The position numbers were made by a program, and so were the translations under genes. A stretch of 64,000 nucleotides of DNA from Lucinisca nassula. Taxonomy: Eukaryota > Mollusca > Bivalvia > Lucinida > Lucinidae. Position 1 is the stretch's first letter. Every line of letters starts with the position of its first letter. The DNA lies in contig OY757013.1 of NCBI GenBank assembly GCA_963580285.1, positions 152,199,900 to 152,263,899 on the forward strand. Direction: 5' to 3'. A model generated the notes under the pieces. The model searched no databases, was not told the origin of the DNA, and saw nothing but the letters and a program-made list of their open reading frames with translations. This document shows, one piece after another, positions 31,035-42,415 of the stretch.

Positions 31035-31668
31035 TTTTAAGTAGAAGTAAAACAAAGATCAGGAATTGATACAATTAACTTACTCCATCCATAAAAGACA
31101 CCAAAGGGAAAGAAATACAAACATTAAGCGACCAGACCATAATGGAAACCTAAACAAAGGAAGGCCATATGGACAGTTACTTTCCCACAAAATGGCCATA
31201 TGGCCATCCAAAATTAAAAGACACAAGTGATACACACAGTAAGTAACAAACAACAACATAAATAAATCGCCACAGAAAAGCCGCCTTGGAACGGTCAGTG
31301 GAAGATTACCACTGGGGGGCTTAAATCGATTTTACGTGGCCACAATCCTCGCCCTTACTTCCGTCGCGATTTAGACAAATAATTTGTTCAGTCCGCATGA
31401 AGGCCTCCTAACTCATCAGTGCAACATCTCCGTGAACACAGAAATCAAAGAACCACAGAGGTGAGACAACGGTGAGGACTCGACAGCAAGAAACCACTGA
31501 AATGCTCGAGCAAAAGAAAACCAACAGTTAGACTCCGATGAGCCCGACCAGAGCCAAAGCATCAGGCACCAACCAACATTATCTCTTTAATTTTCAATAA
31601 GCCTTTACGTTGGAGCCGTCATAGAATCCGAGGCCTGACCCACCGGCGTGCAATAAAGCTTGTTTATT
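31035..31668 (-). mobile_element. Penelope-like element, 3' end only
   Basis: Carries the terminal ATCAGGAATTGATACAATTA block and the AATCGCGACGGAAGTAAGG-type blocks in minus orientation, ending in coding remnants with CTGACCCACCGGCGTG. A 5'-truncated insertion. Its terminal variant matches 50125-50508. Confidence 0.75.
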
Positions 31669-31786
31669 GTTTAGTTTTTGTGGCTATTATGTTCAGTGGA
31701 TCGAAAATATTTTGAGCAATTTTGACAGAGGGTCACCCATGGAATGTTTTCTTTCTGAGAATGAAGTCTTTCAAAAGTTCCCTTCT

Positions 31787-31870
31787 ACAGAGCTGACTTG
31801 TATGTTGCTTGGACATTGAGGGTCAGACCCTAGTGCATGGAGATGCATTTGCTCAGTCTAACAATGCCTA
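31787..31870 (+). repeat. Direct repeat flanking the GC-rich island, left copy
   Basis: ACAGAGCTGACTTGTATG, then TTGGACATTGAG, CAGTGCATGGAGATG-like and CTCAGTCT. The same string of blocks occurs in the same orientation at 36251-36345, on the far side of the inverted-repeat element. Confidence 0.6.
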
Positions 31871-33384
31871 GTAGCAGGTAGGGTGAACGCACCAAACGCC
31901 TTATCGTTTTAGCAGGCAAATCAGCCCTTCGAGGCTGCCACGATCCGTTCCTCGGACCCAGGTCAGAGAGGGTCCCCATTTTCTCAAAATCCCAAAACAA
32001 CCCCACCAAGATTCGAATAGGTTCCTCCGCCATACAGCCCCCCTTGAGAAGGCCCAGCATCCTCATGGCCTTTGGGTATGCTGGGGCGCCCCTTGGCAGG
32101 CCAGGACGAAGCCGCTCAAAGCACTGCCGTGAAGAGCCCCTCAACGGACGGTGCCCGCCGAATAGGGGGGCTCTGAAACGGCTGCGGCGATCGGTTTGCC
32201 GGGGTCGCCAGCCCGGCGATAGCGGGGGTGGAGCCGGATCGGGGCGCATCATGGTCGAGCGCCTAATTGAACATTGGCGTGATCATGACATACCAGAACG
32301 CCATCCAAGGTCAGCGTAATTGTTAATGGCTCCTAATCGGCTCCTCAGAGCTCTGCGGTAGAAGCTGTCTTTGGGAGTATTGCAAGTTTCACCGGGCTCG
32401 TATACACCGGAATCCCCAATCCCGATGCCCTGCCGGAGGTGTGTCAAAAGGACGGAGCCTTACCTGTGTGGGCCCTGCGGGGCCGACAGGGCTCAAAAGT
32501 ACCTTTGTGGGGTCTGGTTCCGCGTGAACGGCGAGCACGATGCCATGGCCTCGCACTTTCAGGTTCAGCCAGGGACTTTTCGCCCTCTCTGAGGTGCTAG
32601 TTTTCACAGACCTCGACCTAAGCTGGGCGCGGCGCTACCGCCTCCAATACTTTGAGCTCTCCTAACTTGCCAGGCCTGCGAACCCTGCTCCCTTAACAAC
32701 CACAGTGCGTGCAGGCGTCTGTGTGTAGTCGGGAGGGCGTCTGTTTGGCTATGGCCGGCGGATCTAGTTTTTCTGCGATCCATCGGCTGGTGCCGAGCCT
32801 GCCGCCATCTCGAGTGGTGCCGCCTGGCCGGCTGGCAACCGCATATGCGCCAACTGTCCTTGTTTTGACCCAAACGCCACAGTCCGATAGATATGTGCGA
32901 GCTTGCTCTTATTGCTCGAGAGCTCCGAACCGCTAACGGCTCTGCACAGCGACGGATGCCCACGCTCTCCAATTATAATTGGCGGTCCGTTCCACAACTG
33001 CACCCGCCTCGCGGATGGTCCGTCCCATCCGAGGCAACCTCGCGGGTGGCCCGCCCACCAACACCCCGTCCTCGTGAGTGGTCGATCTCGCTCTTCAGGT
33101 CCGTTAATCTCACCGCTCGCCAGCGTCTTTGGTAGTTACGCCCACCGGGCATCTGCACAGCGAGTGACAGCCTGCCATCGGGTCCAGAGGCTGTGGTGGT
33201 TATCAAAAAGCAGCACCGCCACGCTCGGTGGCCGGACATGGGCGCCAGCCGGCGGCCTCCCGCGGCAGCCACCCTCAACAGCCGCGGCAACCCTGAGGCC
33301 ACAGCTGCGAAGAGCCCCCAAACGATTCTGTGGCGGCTGCGGGCGGGGGTTGCGTCTCGGCTCCGGACCTCATGTTGATTCTCG

Positions 33385-33665
33385 AAAGAGATGATCGCCT
33401 CTCTGAAGGCGGTTCTTCTCTCGCGGTTTATTTTTGTTATGGTTTGTCTATGTGTGTTTGTATCGCTTATATTATTTTGTTATGGATGGCCATTTGGCCG
33501 TTTTGGGGAAAAGTAACCGTCCCTTTGGCTTTCCGCTATCGATGTTTCCATTGGGGTCTGTTGTTTCATGTTTGTGTTTGTCTCCCTTTGGTGTCTCTGA
33601 TGGGAGCTTTGGGTTAATTGTATCGATTCCTGATCATTGCCTTCACTTCTATTCCGAGATACTTC
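33385..33665 (+). mobile_element. Penelope-like element, 3' end fragment
   Basis: GGTTTATTTTTGTTATGG through TATCGATTCCTGATCATTGC and CTTCACTTCTATTCC match the 3' terminus of the 24893-25473 element. It truncates the minus ORF at 34057-33614, whose last codons are therefore Penelope-derived. Confidence 0.8.
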
Positions 33666-34057
33666 AGCAGGCCAGACTCTACAAGGAAGGCCAAGGAGTC
33701 GGGACCTAACCACCGCTTGAGGCATTTGCGAAATGCTTTCCGAACCAGACAGGGATGACAGGGTGATAGCCGGCCGCGTACCTCGGCAAAGCATGTGCCA
33801 ATGTCTTTGGGTAAAGCGCCTTTGATGGTTACGAGGGTCATGTGGTGGGTTGGGTGTCCGACGCGCTTAAAATATGGCCTGGCTTCACCCATGCCCTGGA
33901 CTGAGGCTTTGTAGCAAGCCTTCATGTCGATGCTGATGACGTCCCTCGTATCGTAGTCCATCGAGTTCCACAGTCCGCCGAGTCCGTGCTCCACAATAAA
34001 TATCTGAGAGGAGGCTTGCCGGGGTCCTCTTTCAGCCGTTCCTCTCCTTTGCCACAA
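33666..34057 (-). pseudogene. Possible family-B DNA polymerase fragment in the GC-rich element
   Basis: A frame with V-E-H-G-L-G-G-L-W-N-S, D-Y-D-T-R-D, V-I-S-I-D-M-K-A-C-Y and G-H-P-T-H-H-M-T. The S-I-D-M-K-A-C-Y string is compatible with polymerase B motif A (D-x2-x-L-Y-P), as found in protein-primed polymerases of large DNA transposons and viruses, but the Pro is replaced by Lys and motifs B and C are not present. The frame's C-terminus is replaced by the nested Penelope fragment. Function is uncertain; the assignment rests on one motif. Confidence 0.35.
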
Positions 34058-34847
34058 TGCTAGCCGCGTGGTTTTCGCCGAAAGCTACCTCTGCTACCGA
34101 CTCATCGACCAGGCGAGCGCACACCTCCCGGAGGCTGTTGCGGCCTCTTCCATCCTAAAGTAGCGACCATCCAGAGGCACGACTAGTCGACTACGTTGGT
34201 GGTCTTTGTCGCCAAACGTGTCCATCCTAGAAACGGTCCTCTCTGCACTGCGGGAAGTGGAGGTCTTTGGACCAGGCGTGGCCATTGTGGCAGATGAGTT
34301 CTGCTTTGCCCCTGACACCATTACCACCGAACTTGAAGTTGTCGCTGTTGTAAATGTCATCGCCGGCAATGTCCCTCAGAACGATCGCCCTCTTGAGGAT
34401 CTTTTCCAGCTTTGCCACGTCCTCCACCGTTGCACAAGTCTTCCGAAACCTCTCTTCAAAATCCCAAATTTTCTGGAGCCTAGTAGGCGTCAGACCCTGC
34501 CCTCTCATGGTTCCTTTGAAATGCTCAACAACTCTCTGAGTCACATAGTTGAGGTCGCCATCTCTTAACGGAGCTAGGTTAGCAGGGTCCGGGTCTCTGA
34601 TTGGGTAGAGGCCGTATGCAACATACGTGTCCGGGTAGGCGTTCTGATAGAACACACGGTCGATGCAGGTGAGCACACCGGACTTGGTGTACCGAGTGAT
34701 CTCAACGATGGCTTGTCCCTTCTTTCTCTCCCGACGGAATGGATCAAATTTGTCCTCGAGGACCCAACGACCCTCGGCACGTTCCCGCAAGAACTTGGGT
34801 TCAAGGAGGAAAGCGCCCTCTTGAAGGCGGGTGAGAAGCCGCGCCAC
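34058..34847 (-). pseudogene. Upstream ORF of the GC-rich element, unknown family
   Basis: A 206-codon frame (34847-34227) with mixed charged and hydrophobic residues and normal-looking composition: W-V-L-E-D-K-F-D-P-F near the start, D-R-V-F-Y-Q-N-A-Y-P-D-T-Y-V-A-Y-G-L-Y in the middle, C-H-N-G-H-A-W-S-K near the end. A frame break near 34230-34260 leads on to the frame at 34057. Collinearity and codon use suggest both came from one longer protein. No domain recognised with confidence. Confidence 0.45.
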
Positions 34848-36250
34848 CTTTTATGTCATTCGAGCGTACAGGACCAGTCGCCCGGCTCTGGCATGCATCC
34901 CATCAGCGATCTGGACGTCGCCAGCGCCATGCCGGTCCTCTCTTTCCACCCTCCATGTGGAGACGACCACACGTCGTTAAGAACCCAACTCACTCTTCAG
35001 TCGGGGCTGCTGCAGAGGGGGGGGGGGGGGGCTGAGCTTCCAGGTCGATAAACGGTGGGTTGCCCGGTTCAGAATTGCGGGCCTGAATGATCTCGTCGAG
35101 TCGCTCGCGTAGCTCTTGTAGGGCCGCGGCTGACCTTGGGTAAGCAGGACATTCTCATGTTTCTCTCTGAAACTCCTCCCTCAGAGCACGAGCTCCTGGT
35201 GCGTGTGACATGGCGGCGGGTGTGTCCTGATCACGCACTTCTCTAAATGGAAAGCGAGCGGGGACTACGGGCAAAGCAGTGAGTGTGCCCTGATCACGCA
35301 CTTCTCTAAATGGAAAGTCGGTCCGGGAGGATGAGCTAGAATGGGAATTGGGGACTTACAGCCCCACGAATTTAGGTACCATTTTGGCCCACAGTGAGCG
35401 GTATTCGATCTCGTTCATTACAACGCAGTGGTTACACCTCGCCCGAGCTTCGGCCCGAACAAGGTACTTTTGAACCCTGTCGTCCCTGCAGGGCCCAAAG
35501 AGGTATGTATCCGACTGGATCCCTTTGCCACACCCCCGGTAGGGCATCAGGAGTTGGGAATTCCGGCGTATACGAGCCCGGTGAAACTTGCAATACTCCA
35601 AGAGACAACTTCTACCGCATTGCTCTAAGGAGCCGATGAGGAGCCATTAACAATTACGCTGACCTTTGGTGGCGTTCTGGTATGTCATGATAACGCCAAT
35701 GTTCAATTAGGCGCTCGACCATGATGCGCCCCGATCCGGCTCCATCACCGCTATCGCCGGGCTGGCGACCCCGGAAAACCGATTGCCGCAGCCGTTTCAG
35801 AGCCCCCCCCCCCGACATACACACACACACATTCGGCGGGCACAACCCGCTGAGGGGGTCTTCACGGCAACGCTTCTAGCGGTTTCATTCTGGCCTGCCA
35901 AGGGACGCCGCCACACCCCGCTCCCAGGCCGGGCCTTCCCAAGGGGGGGGGGGAGGGGGGGAGGGCTGGGTGGCAAAGGAACCTACTCGAAACTTTGTGG
36001 GAGGTTCGTTTGGGGATTTTGAGATGGTAGGGACTCTCTCTGACCTGGGGCCGAGGAACGGATCGTGGGAGCCTCGAAGGGCTGGTTTGTCTGCTAAAAG
36101 ATAAGGCGTTTTGGTGCATTCACCCTCCCTGCTGCTTGTCTCGTTGATACAAGGGTGGGAGGGTTGGGGTGTAAGGGTGGGGGAGGGTTGCGGGGACAGC
36201 AAGAATTGGCATAAGATGCTAGACATATGAGTCAGTGATTCCCTTTTACA

Positions 36251-36345
36251 ATACAGAGCTGACTTGTATGTCACTGTCTGGACACATTGTGGACATTGAG
36301 ATTTAGGTCCCAGTGCAACAGAAGGAGATGAAGCGGCTCAGTCTT
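36251..36345 (+). repeat. Direct repeat flanking the GC-rich island, right copy
   Basis: ACAGAGCTGACTTGTATG, CTGGACACATTGTGGACATT and GCGGCTCAGTCTTACT correspond block by block to 31787-31870. It starts about 115 bases beyond the right inverted repeat. Confidence 0.6.
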
Positions 36346-36409
36346 ACTAAAAATGTCACATGTTGACAAAGGGAGGGAGAGGGATGGTTATGGGTCAGTG
36401 AATTTTTAA

Positions 36410-36766
36410 ATGTTTTCCATATATAAGTCTAAGTAACACCAGTGGGCCTCGGAGCGGGGCAAATTTTGACCCAAGGGCTATAATTTTAACAATCTTGGTA
36501 GAGGTGTGCTGGATGTATCTTCACACCAAATATCAAAGACCTGGGCCTTGGGGTTCAGAAGATTTCTTAAGATTTTAAGATTATAAGTCAACGTCAAATC
36601 AAAGGGCCCCGGTGCGGGGTCATTTTTGGCACAAGGGCATAAATTTGAACAATCTTAGTAGTGGTCCACTAGACGAAGCTTCACACCAAATATCAAAGAC
36701 ATGGGCCTTGCGGCTTCTAAGGAAAAGATTTTTTTAAGATTTTTCCAATCGGGGGCATTTTTGGTC
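36410..36766 (-). mobile_element. Satellite element of the 166 bp family, distal part
   Basis: Two inverse-oriented monomers (GCCTTGGGGTTCAGAAGA, ATAATTTTAACAATCTTGG) with the family blocks. The expected terminal hairpin is missing on the left, so the element is truncated near 36410. It continues at 39381 after the foldback insertion. Confidence 0.75.
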
Positions 36767-36770
36767 CCGG

Positions 36771-39380
36771 TGTAACAGGCCGACAATTTCTTCCCCGGGG
36801 AAGAACTGGGTCGGCCCGTTTCTTCCCCACCCAGTCAGTTTCATCCCCACCTGAAATTTTTTAGAACCACAGAGAATGAGTAATTTATGCCTCACAAATT
36901 ATTAAACTTCCCCACCACAGATGTTTTGTTTACTAATAATTCTTGTGATAATTTTCCTTTTCTTTTTAGGACAAAAATTGGAAGAAACTAAAAAGATATA
37001 ATAAGCAACATATGTTTGAGCTCTGATATCGACAGAATTCGGAGGCTGGGGTGGGGCAGAACTGGCCGGAATAGTTCTTCCCCACCCCAGATGTTTCTGC
37101 TTACTAATAATTCTGGTGATAAATTTCCTTTGCTTTTTAAGACATAAATTGGTATAAACAGATATAATAAGCAACGATTGTTTGGAGCTCAAATCTTAAT
37201 AGAATTTGGAGACTGGGGGTGGGGAAGAACTGGGCCGGCCCTTTTCTTCCCCACCCCAGATTTTTCTGTTTACTAAAAATTCTTGTCATAAATTTTTTTC
37301 ACTTGCAAAGACATAAATTGGTATTAACTAAACAAATATAATAAGCAAGAAATGTTTGGAGCTCAAATCTAAATAGAATTTGGAGACTGGAGATGGGGAA
37401 GAACTGGGCCGGCCTGTTTCTTCCCCACCCTTGGGTAGTGTTGTACAATTATGTCAGTTATATTGCTGAAGATGTCTTGGGTGGGGAAGAACTGGGCCGG
37501 TCCGTTTCTTTCCCACCCTTGGTAAGTTTTGTACTGTTAAGTCAATTATGACGTTGAAGGTGTCTGGTGTGGGGAAGAACTGGGCCGGCCCGTTTCTTCC
37601 CCGCCCCTAGGTAGTGTTGTACAGTTATGTCAGTTATATCACTGAAGATGTGATTTGAACACCAAACAGTTTTTGATTATTTTGTCTGTTTAGTTATTTC
37701 CAATTTATGCCTTAAAAAGCGAAGAGGATTTATCGCAAGAATTTTTTGTAAACAGAACAATCTGGGGTGGGGAAGAAATGGGTCGGCGCAGTTCTTCCCC
37801 ACCCACAGTCTCCAAACTCTATTTAGATTTGAGCTCCAAACATTTGTTGCTTATTATATCCTTTTACACCAATTTATGTCTTAAAAAGCGAAGAAAATTT
37901 ATCACAAGAATTTTTGGTAAACAGAAAAATCTGGGGTGGGGAAAAAACGGGCCGGCCCAGTTCTTCCCCACCCCCAGTCACAGAGTTTTTTGTGACCAGA
38001 AAAATCTGGGGTGGGGAAGAAACAGGCCGGCCCAGTTGTTCCCCACCCCCAGTCACATAATTTTTTGTAAACAGAAAAAGCTGGGGTGGGGAAGAAACGG
38101 GCCGGCCAAGTTCTTCCCCACCCCCAGTCTCCAAATTCTATTTAGATTTGAGCTCCAAACCTTTGTTGCTTATTATATCTTTTTAGTTTATACCAATTTA
38201 TGTCTTTAAAACCAAAGAAAATTTATCACAAGAATTTTTTTGTAAAGAAAATCTGGGGTGGGGAAGAAACGGGCCGGCTCAGTTCTTCCCCACCCCCAGT
38301 CTCCAAACATTTCTTGCTTATTATATCTTTTTAGTTTATACAAATTTATGTCTTAAAAAGTGAAGAAAATTTATCACAAGAATTTTTTTGTAAACAGAAA
38401 AACCTGGGGTGGGGAAGAAACGGGCCGGCCCAGTTCTTCCCCAACCCCAGTCTCCGAATTCTATTTAGATTTGAGCTCCTAACATTTGTTGCTTTTTATA
38501 TCATTTTAGTTTATACCAATTTATGTCTTAAAAAGCGAAGAAAATTTATCACAAGAATTTTTTGTAAACAGAAAAACCTGGGGTGGGGAAGAAACGGGCC
38601 GGCCCGGTTCTTCCCCACCCCCAGTCTCCAAATTCTATTTAGATTTAAGCTCCAAACAATTCTTGCTTTATCATATCTTTTAAGTTTATACCAATTTATG
38701 TCTTAAAAACCAAAGAAAATTATCAAAAGAATTTTTTGTAAAGAAAAATCTGGGGTGGGGAAGAAACGGACCGGCCCAGTTCTTCCCAATCCCCAGTCTC
38801 AAAATTCTATTTATATTTGAGCTCCAAACAATTCTTGCTTATTATATCTTTTTGGTGTCTTAAAAAGCGAAGAAAATTTATCATAATTTTTTTTTTTTTG
38901 GTAAACAGAAAGTCCTGGGGTGGGGAAGAAACGGGCCGGCCCAGTTCTTCCTCACCCCCAGTCTCCAAATTCTATTTAGATTTGAGCGCCAAAGATTTGT
39001 GGCTTATTATATCTATTTAGTTAATACTAATTTATGTCTTAAAAAGCAAAGAAAATTCATCAAAGATGCTTGAATGTGGATGCATATTTTATTGCATCTC
39101 CATGACTGGTGTAGCATAGAGCAAATTTTGTCATGTAAGCTAAAAGGACTCAGAACTTATTCGGAATGGTCTCTTTTCTCATTTATAACAAATTGTGAGC
39201 TGAAAATTACTCGTTGACTATGGTTCTGAAAACAAATTCAGGTGGGGAAGAAACTGACTAGTTAATTTCTTCCCCCGGGGAAGAACCGGGCCGGCCCAGT
39301 TCTTCCCCCGGGGAAGGACCGGGCCGGCCCAGTTCTTCCCCGGAGAAGAACCGGGCCGGGGGAAGAAACTGACCATTACA
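36771..39380. mobile_element. 2.6 kb foldback element built of GGCCGGCC-centred palindromes
   Basis: Bounded by TGTAA and TTACA with CCGG on both sides (36767-36770, 39381-39384), a plausible 4-base TSD in the satellite monomer. Outer ends are inverted over more than 130 bases (TTTCTTCCCC, GTCAGTTT, CCCCACCTGAA, AGAACCA, GAGTAATTT blocks). Inside, ~45-base palindromes of the form TGGGGAAGAA-GGGCCGGCCC-TTCTTCCCCA occur every ~85-175 bases. The intervening spacer runs one way in the left half (36898-37430) and the opposite way in the right half (37690-39060), around a third spacer type at 37435-37650. No coding sequence. Confidence 0.8.
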
Positions 39381-41059
39381 CCGGGGCAATAATCTGAACA
39401 ATCTTGACAGAGGTCCACTAGATGCAGCTTCGTACCAAATATCAAACACCTGAGCCTTCTGGTTTCAGACAAGTAGATTTTAAAAGGTTTTCCCCAATAT
39501 AAGTCTATGTGAAACCAAAGGGCCCCGGGGCGGGAGCATTTTTGGCCCCAGGGCTATAATTTGAACAGTCTTAATAAAGGTCCACAAGACGCGGCTTCGT
39601 ACCAAATATCGCACATCTGAGCCTTCTAGTTTCAGACAAGAAGATTTTAATGGTTTTGCCTATATAAGTTTATGTGAAACCAAAGGGCCCCCGGCGGGGG
39701 CATTTTTAGCCCGAGGGCTATAATTTGAACAATCTTGATAGAGGTCAACTATATGAAGCTTCGCACCAAATATCAAAGATCTGGGCCTGCAGATTTAGGG
39801 AGGAATTTTTATTTAAAAGTTTTTTCCATACATTAGTCAATGTAAAACCAAAGGGCCCCGGGGCGGGGACATTTTTGGCGCAAGGGCTATAATTCGAACA
39901 GTCTCGGTAGAGGTCCAGTAGATGAACTACACACCAAATACCAATGACACGGGCCTTCTGGTTTCAGAGAAGAGGATTTTTTTAAAAAAAATTCTTATAT
40001 AAGTCATTGTAAAACCGGTGGGCCCCGGGCGGGGGCATTTTTGGCACAAAGCTATAATTTGAACAATCTTGATTGAAGGCCACAAGAAGACGCTTCGTAC
40101 CAAATATCAAACACCTGAGCCTTCTGGTTTCAAACAAGAAGATTTTAATGATTTTCCCTATATAAGTCAATGTAAAATCAAAGTGTTTGGTGCAAGGGCT
40201 ATAATTTGAATAATCTCGGTAGAGGTCCACTAGATGAAGCTACACACCAAATATCAATGACATGGGCCTTGCGGTTTCAGACAAGAAGATTTTTAAAGAT
40301 TTTATGTTTCCTATATAAGTCAATGTAAAACCGTTGGGCCCCGGGGAGGGGGCGTTTTGGGCCCCAGGGCTATAATTTGAACAATCTTGATAGAGGGCCA
40401 CAAGCCGAAGCTTCATACCAAATATCAAACACCCGAACCTTCTGGTTTCAGACAAGAAGATTTTTAAAGGTTTTCCCTTGATAAGCCAGTGTAAAACCAA
40501 AGGGCACGGCGGGGGGGGGGGGGGGGGGGGGGGGGGCTTTTTTGCCCCAGATGTTATAATTTGAACAATTTTGATAAAGGTCAACAAGACGAAGCTTCGT
40601 ACCAAAGATCAAACACCTGAGCCTTCTGGTTTCAGACAAGAAGATTTTTAATGGTTTTCCCTGCGTAAGTCTATGTAAAACCAAAGGGCCCCGGGACGGG
40701 GTCATTTTTGGCCCCAGAGCTATAATTTGAACCATTTCGGTAGACGTCCACGAGATGAAGCTACACATCAAATATCGAAGACCTGGGCCTTGCGGTTTAA
40801 GAGAAGAAGATTTGTTTTATGTTTTCATTAAAAAAAAAACAACAACTATTTTTAGCTCCTGTGACCTTGATGTGCAATGGACAGGAACCATTTGAACAGC
40901 CTTGAAATGGGACCACCTAAGGATCATTTGTGAAGTTTGGTCAAAATCTGATCAGTGGTTTAGGAAATGTCGTTTGAAAAAAAAATATTTGCGGACGCAC
41001 GGACGACGGACAAAAAGTGATCACAAAAGCTCACCTTGTCACTACATGACAGGTGAGCT
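39381..41059 (-). mobile_element. Satellite element of the 166 bp family, 5' part with leader hairpin
   Basis: The minus-strand start is a hairpin at 41028-41059 (AGCTCACC/GGTGAGCT), followed by CACTTTTTGTCCGTCGTCC and about eight monomers down to 39381. Same family as 6229-11312, opposite orientation. A 30-base poly-G run sits at 40510-40539 at the usual ATGCCCCCGCC site of a monomer. Confidence 0.8.
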
Positions 41060-41136
41060 GAAAATAAAGAAAAATAAAATCGGGGGCGCAGGGGGCGAAA
41101 CAATCCATCTAAAAAGAAGGGAAACGACCCGGTTCA

Positions 41137-41934
41137 GAGTTCCGGCAAATAGAATTTTATAGGTGTTACATTTGTTTTCACTCGGTGGATTTTAACCACA
41201 TCTTATAAAGAAGTTTCCGCATATAAAAGGGTTAATACATAAAGAATTGTAATCATATAAAGTTCATACAGTACATCATAAAGTTTATACATCACATCAA
41301 GAAATTTAAAGATAACATCATAAATCAAATACATCACATAATAAATTTATACATCAAATGATAAAGTTAAGACATCATTGAATAAATTTGATAAATCACA
41401 TATTAAACACTTCACATCACATAACAAAGTTGCACCACATAATAATATTTCCACGTAGCATAATGAACTTTTTACAACAGATAATAAAGTTTGCACGTGA
41501 CATAATAAAGTTTACGCATCATATAAAGTTTATAAAGTTCACAATAATGTTGCACATTACATAATAAGGTTAATACAGCACACGATGTAGATGACCCATC
41601 ATATAACCAAGTTTATGCAATACATAATGTAGTTGACTTAAAGCACAATAAGATTTATGCAATACATAATGTAGTTGATGCACCTTATCATGAAGTTTAT
41701 ACAATAAATTATGTAACTGACATAAAACATAATAAGATTTATACGATACATAATGTAGTCGATACATAACATCATGAAACTCCTACAAAACATAGTCTTA
41801 TGACACATAACATAATTAATACCACACAGAATATAATAAAGTGTGAGCAATACAGAACAATGTTTCAGCACTACAAAAGTAGATTAGAGCATATCATGTA
41901 TTTGTTTCTTAGCATCAGACAGCTATGGCGTTCC
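41137..41934 (-). repeat. 0.8 kb element, inverted partner of 29340-30177
   Basis: Begins GAGTTCCGGCAAATAGAATT and ends AGCTATGGCGTTCC, the inverse of the 29.3 kb element, with the same decayed array between. Slightly shorter (about 798 against 838 bases) through loss of array units. Confidence 0.85.
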
Positions 41935-42140
41935 ATGACTGAAACAGATGAATCTCTGTTTGGTAGAAAGAACAAGTTCAATCGTGGAAATGCTCGTCCT
42001 GATCTCGGCATTTTGATATTTGGTGTGGTGGAAAGGCATTCCAACAACATAATACTCTATCCAGTTGCTGGCCGCACAAAAAAGAGTCTAAATTCGCCAA
42101 TAAAAGCCCGTGTAGCAGCAGTTTCCACTATCTGTTCAGA
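41935..42140. other. Unassigned
   Basis: A plus frame (41800-42207) reads G-R-K-N-K-F-N-R-G-N-A-R-P-D, F-G-V-V-E-R-H-S-N-N-I-I-L-Y-P-V, a phrase reminiscent of the ISXO2-like (DDE) transposase family ('W-V-F-G-...-R-...-N-R-I-I-L-Y-P'), which would make it a short transposase fragment. Evidence is only about 40 codons. Confidence 0.35.
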
Positions 42141-42415
42141 TGACATTACGATAACACACCCGTGCGGCATAGTGCATTTTTTCTCTCCAAAATGGCCATT
42201 TTTCTGATGAAAATCCGTGATATTTTCCCTATAAATACTGCAAACATAGGTTGTGGGTGCTCGTTAGAACCGCCTCATTGAGGCGGTTCTAACGAGTTAC
42301 CCACAACCTATGTCTTGGAGCAGAAATAAAAAAATCAATGAATACCCCCGTAAACCCCCATTTTCTCTATTTTAAGAGGGGTTTAGGGGGTCTTCATTTC
42401 ATGGACTTGTTCACG
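42141..42415. mobile_element. Palindromic MITE-like repeat, best-preserved AACCGCC copy
   Basis: ATTACGATAACACACCCGTG, then GAAAATCCGTGATATT, then a hairpin at 42246-42315 with CATAGGTTGTGGG arms closed by GAACCGCCTCATTGAGGCGG. Right flank TAAACCCCCATTTTCTCT matches 2850-2880 and 4130-4150. Confidence 0.7.

Larger units (their letters stand above)
31873..36138. mobile_element. GC-rich 4.27 kb element with ~0.7 kb terminal inverted repeats
   Basis: The left arm (31873 to about 32520) begins AGCAGGTAGGGTGAACGCAC; the right arm (about 35440-36138), inverted, begins AGCAGGGAGGGTGAATGCAC and stays alignable through CAGCCCTTCGAGGCT, CGGCTGCGGC, TCATGGTCGAGCGCC and GCAAGTTTCACCGGGCTCGT. Composition is clearly GC-rich against AT-rich surroundings, hinting at transfer or a special element class. 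The arms differ by microsatellite expansions (poly-C at 35805, AC run at 35818, poly-G at 35943). Minus-strand ORF remnants lie between the arms, and a Penelope 3' end (33385-33665) is nested. No TSD could be set. Confidence 0.7.

Noticed and set aside
32044..33394. Many overlapping ORFs in the GC-rich arms
   Set aside because: GC-rich DNA has few stops in any frame; ORFs occur on both strands and in both inverted arms without motifs.
37778..39472. 143-codon ORF and others in the foldback element
   Set aside because: Translations are of palindromes and spacers in several frames and both strands; not genes.
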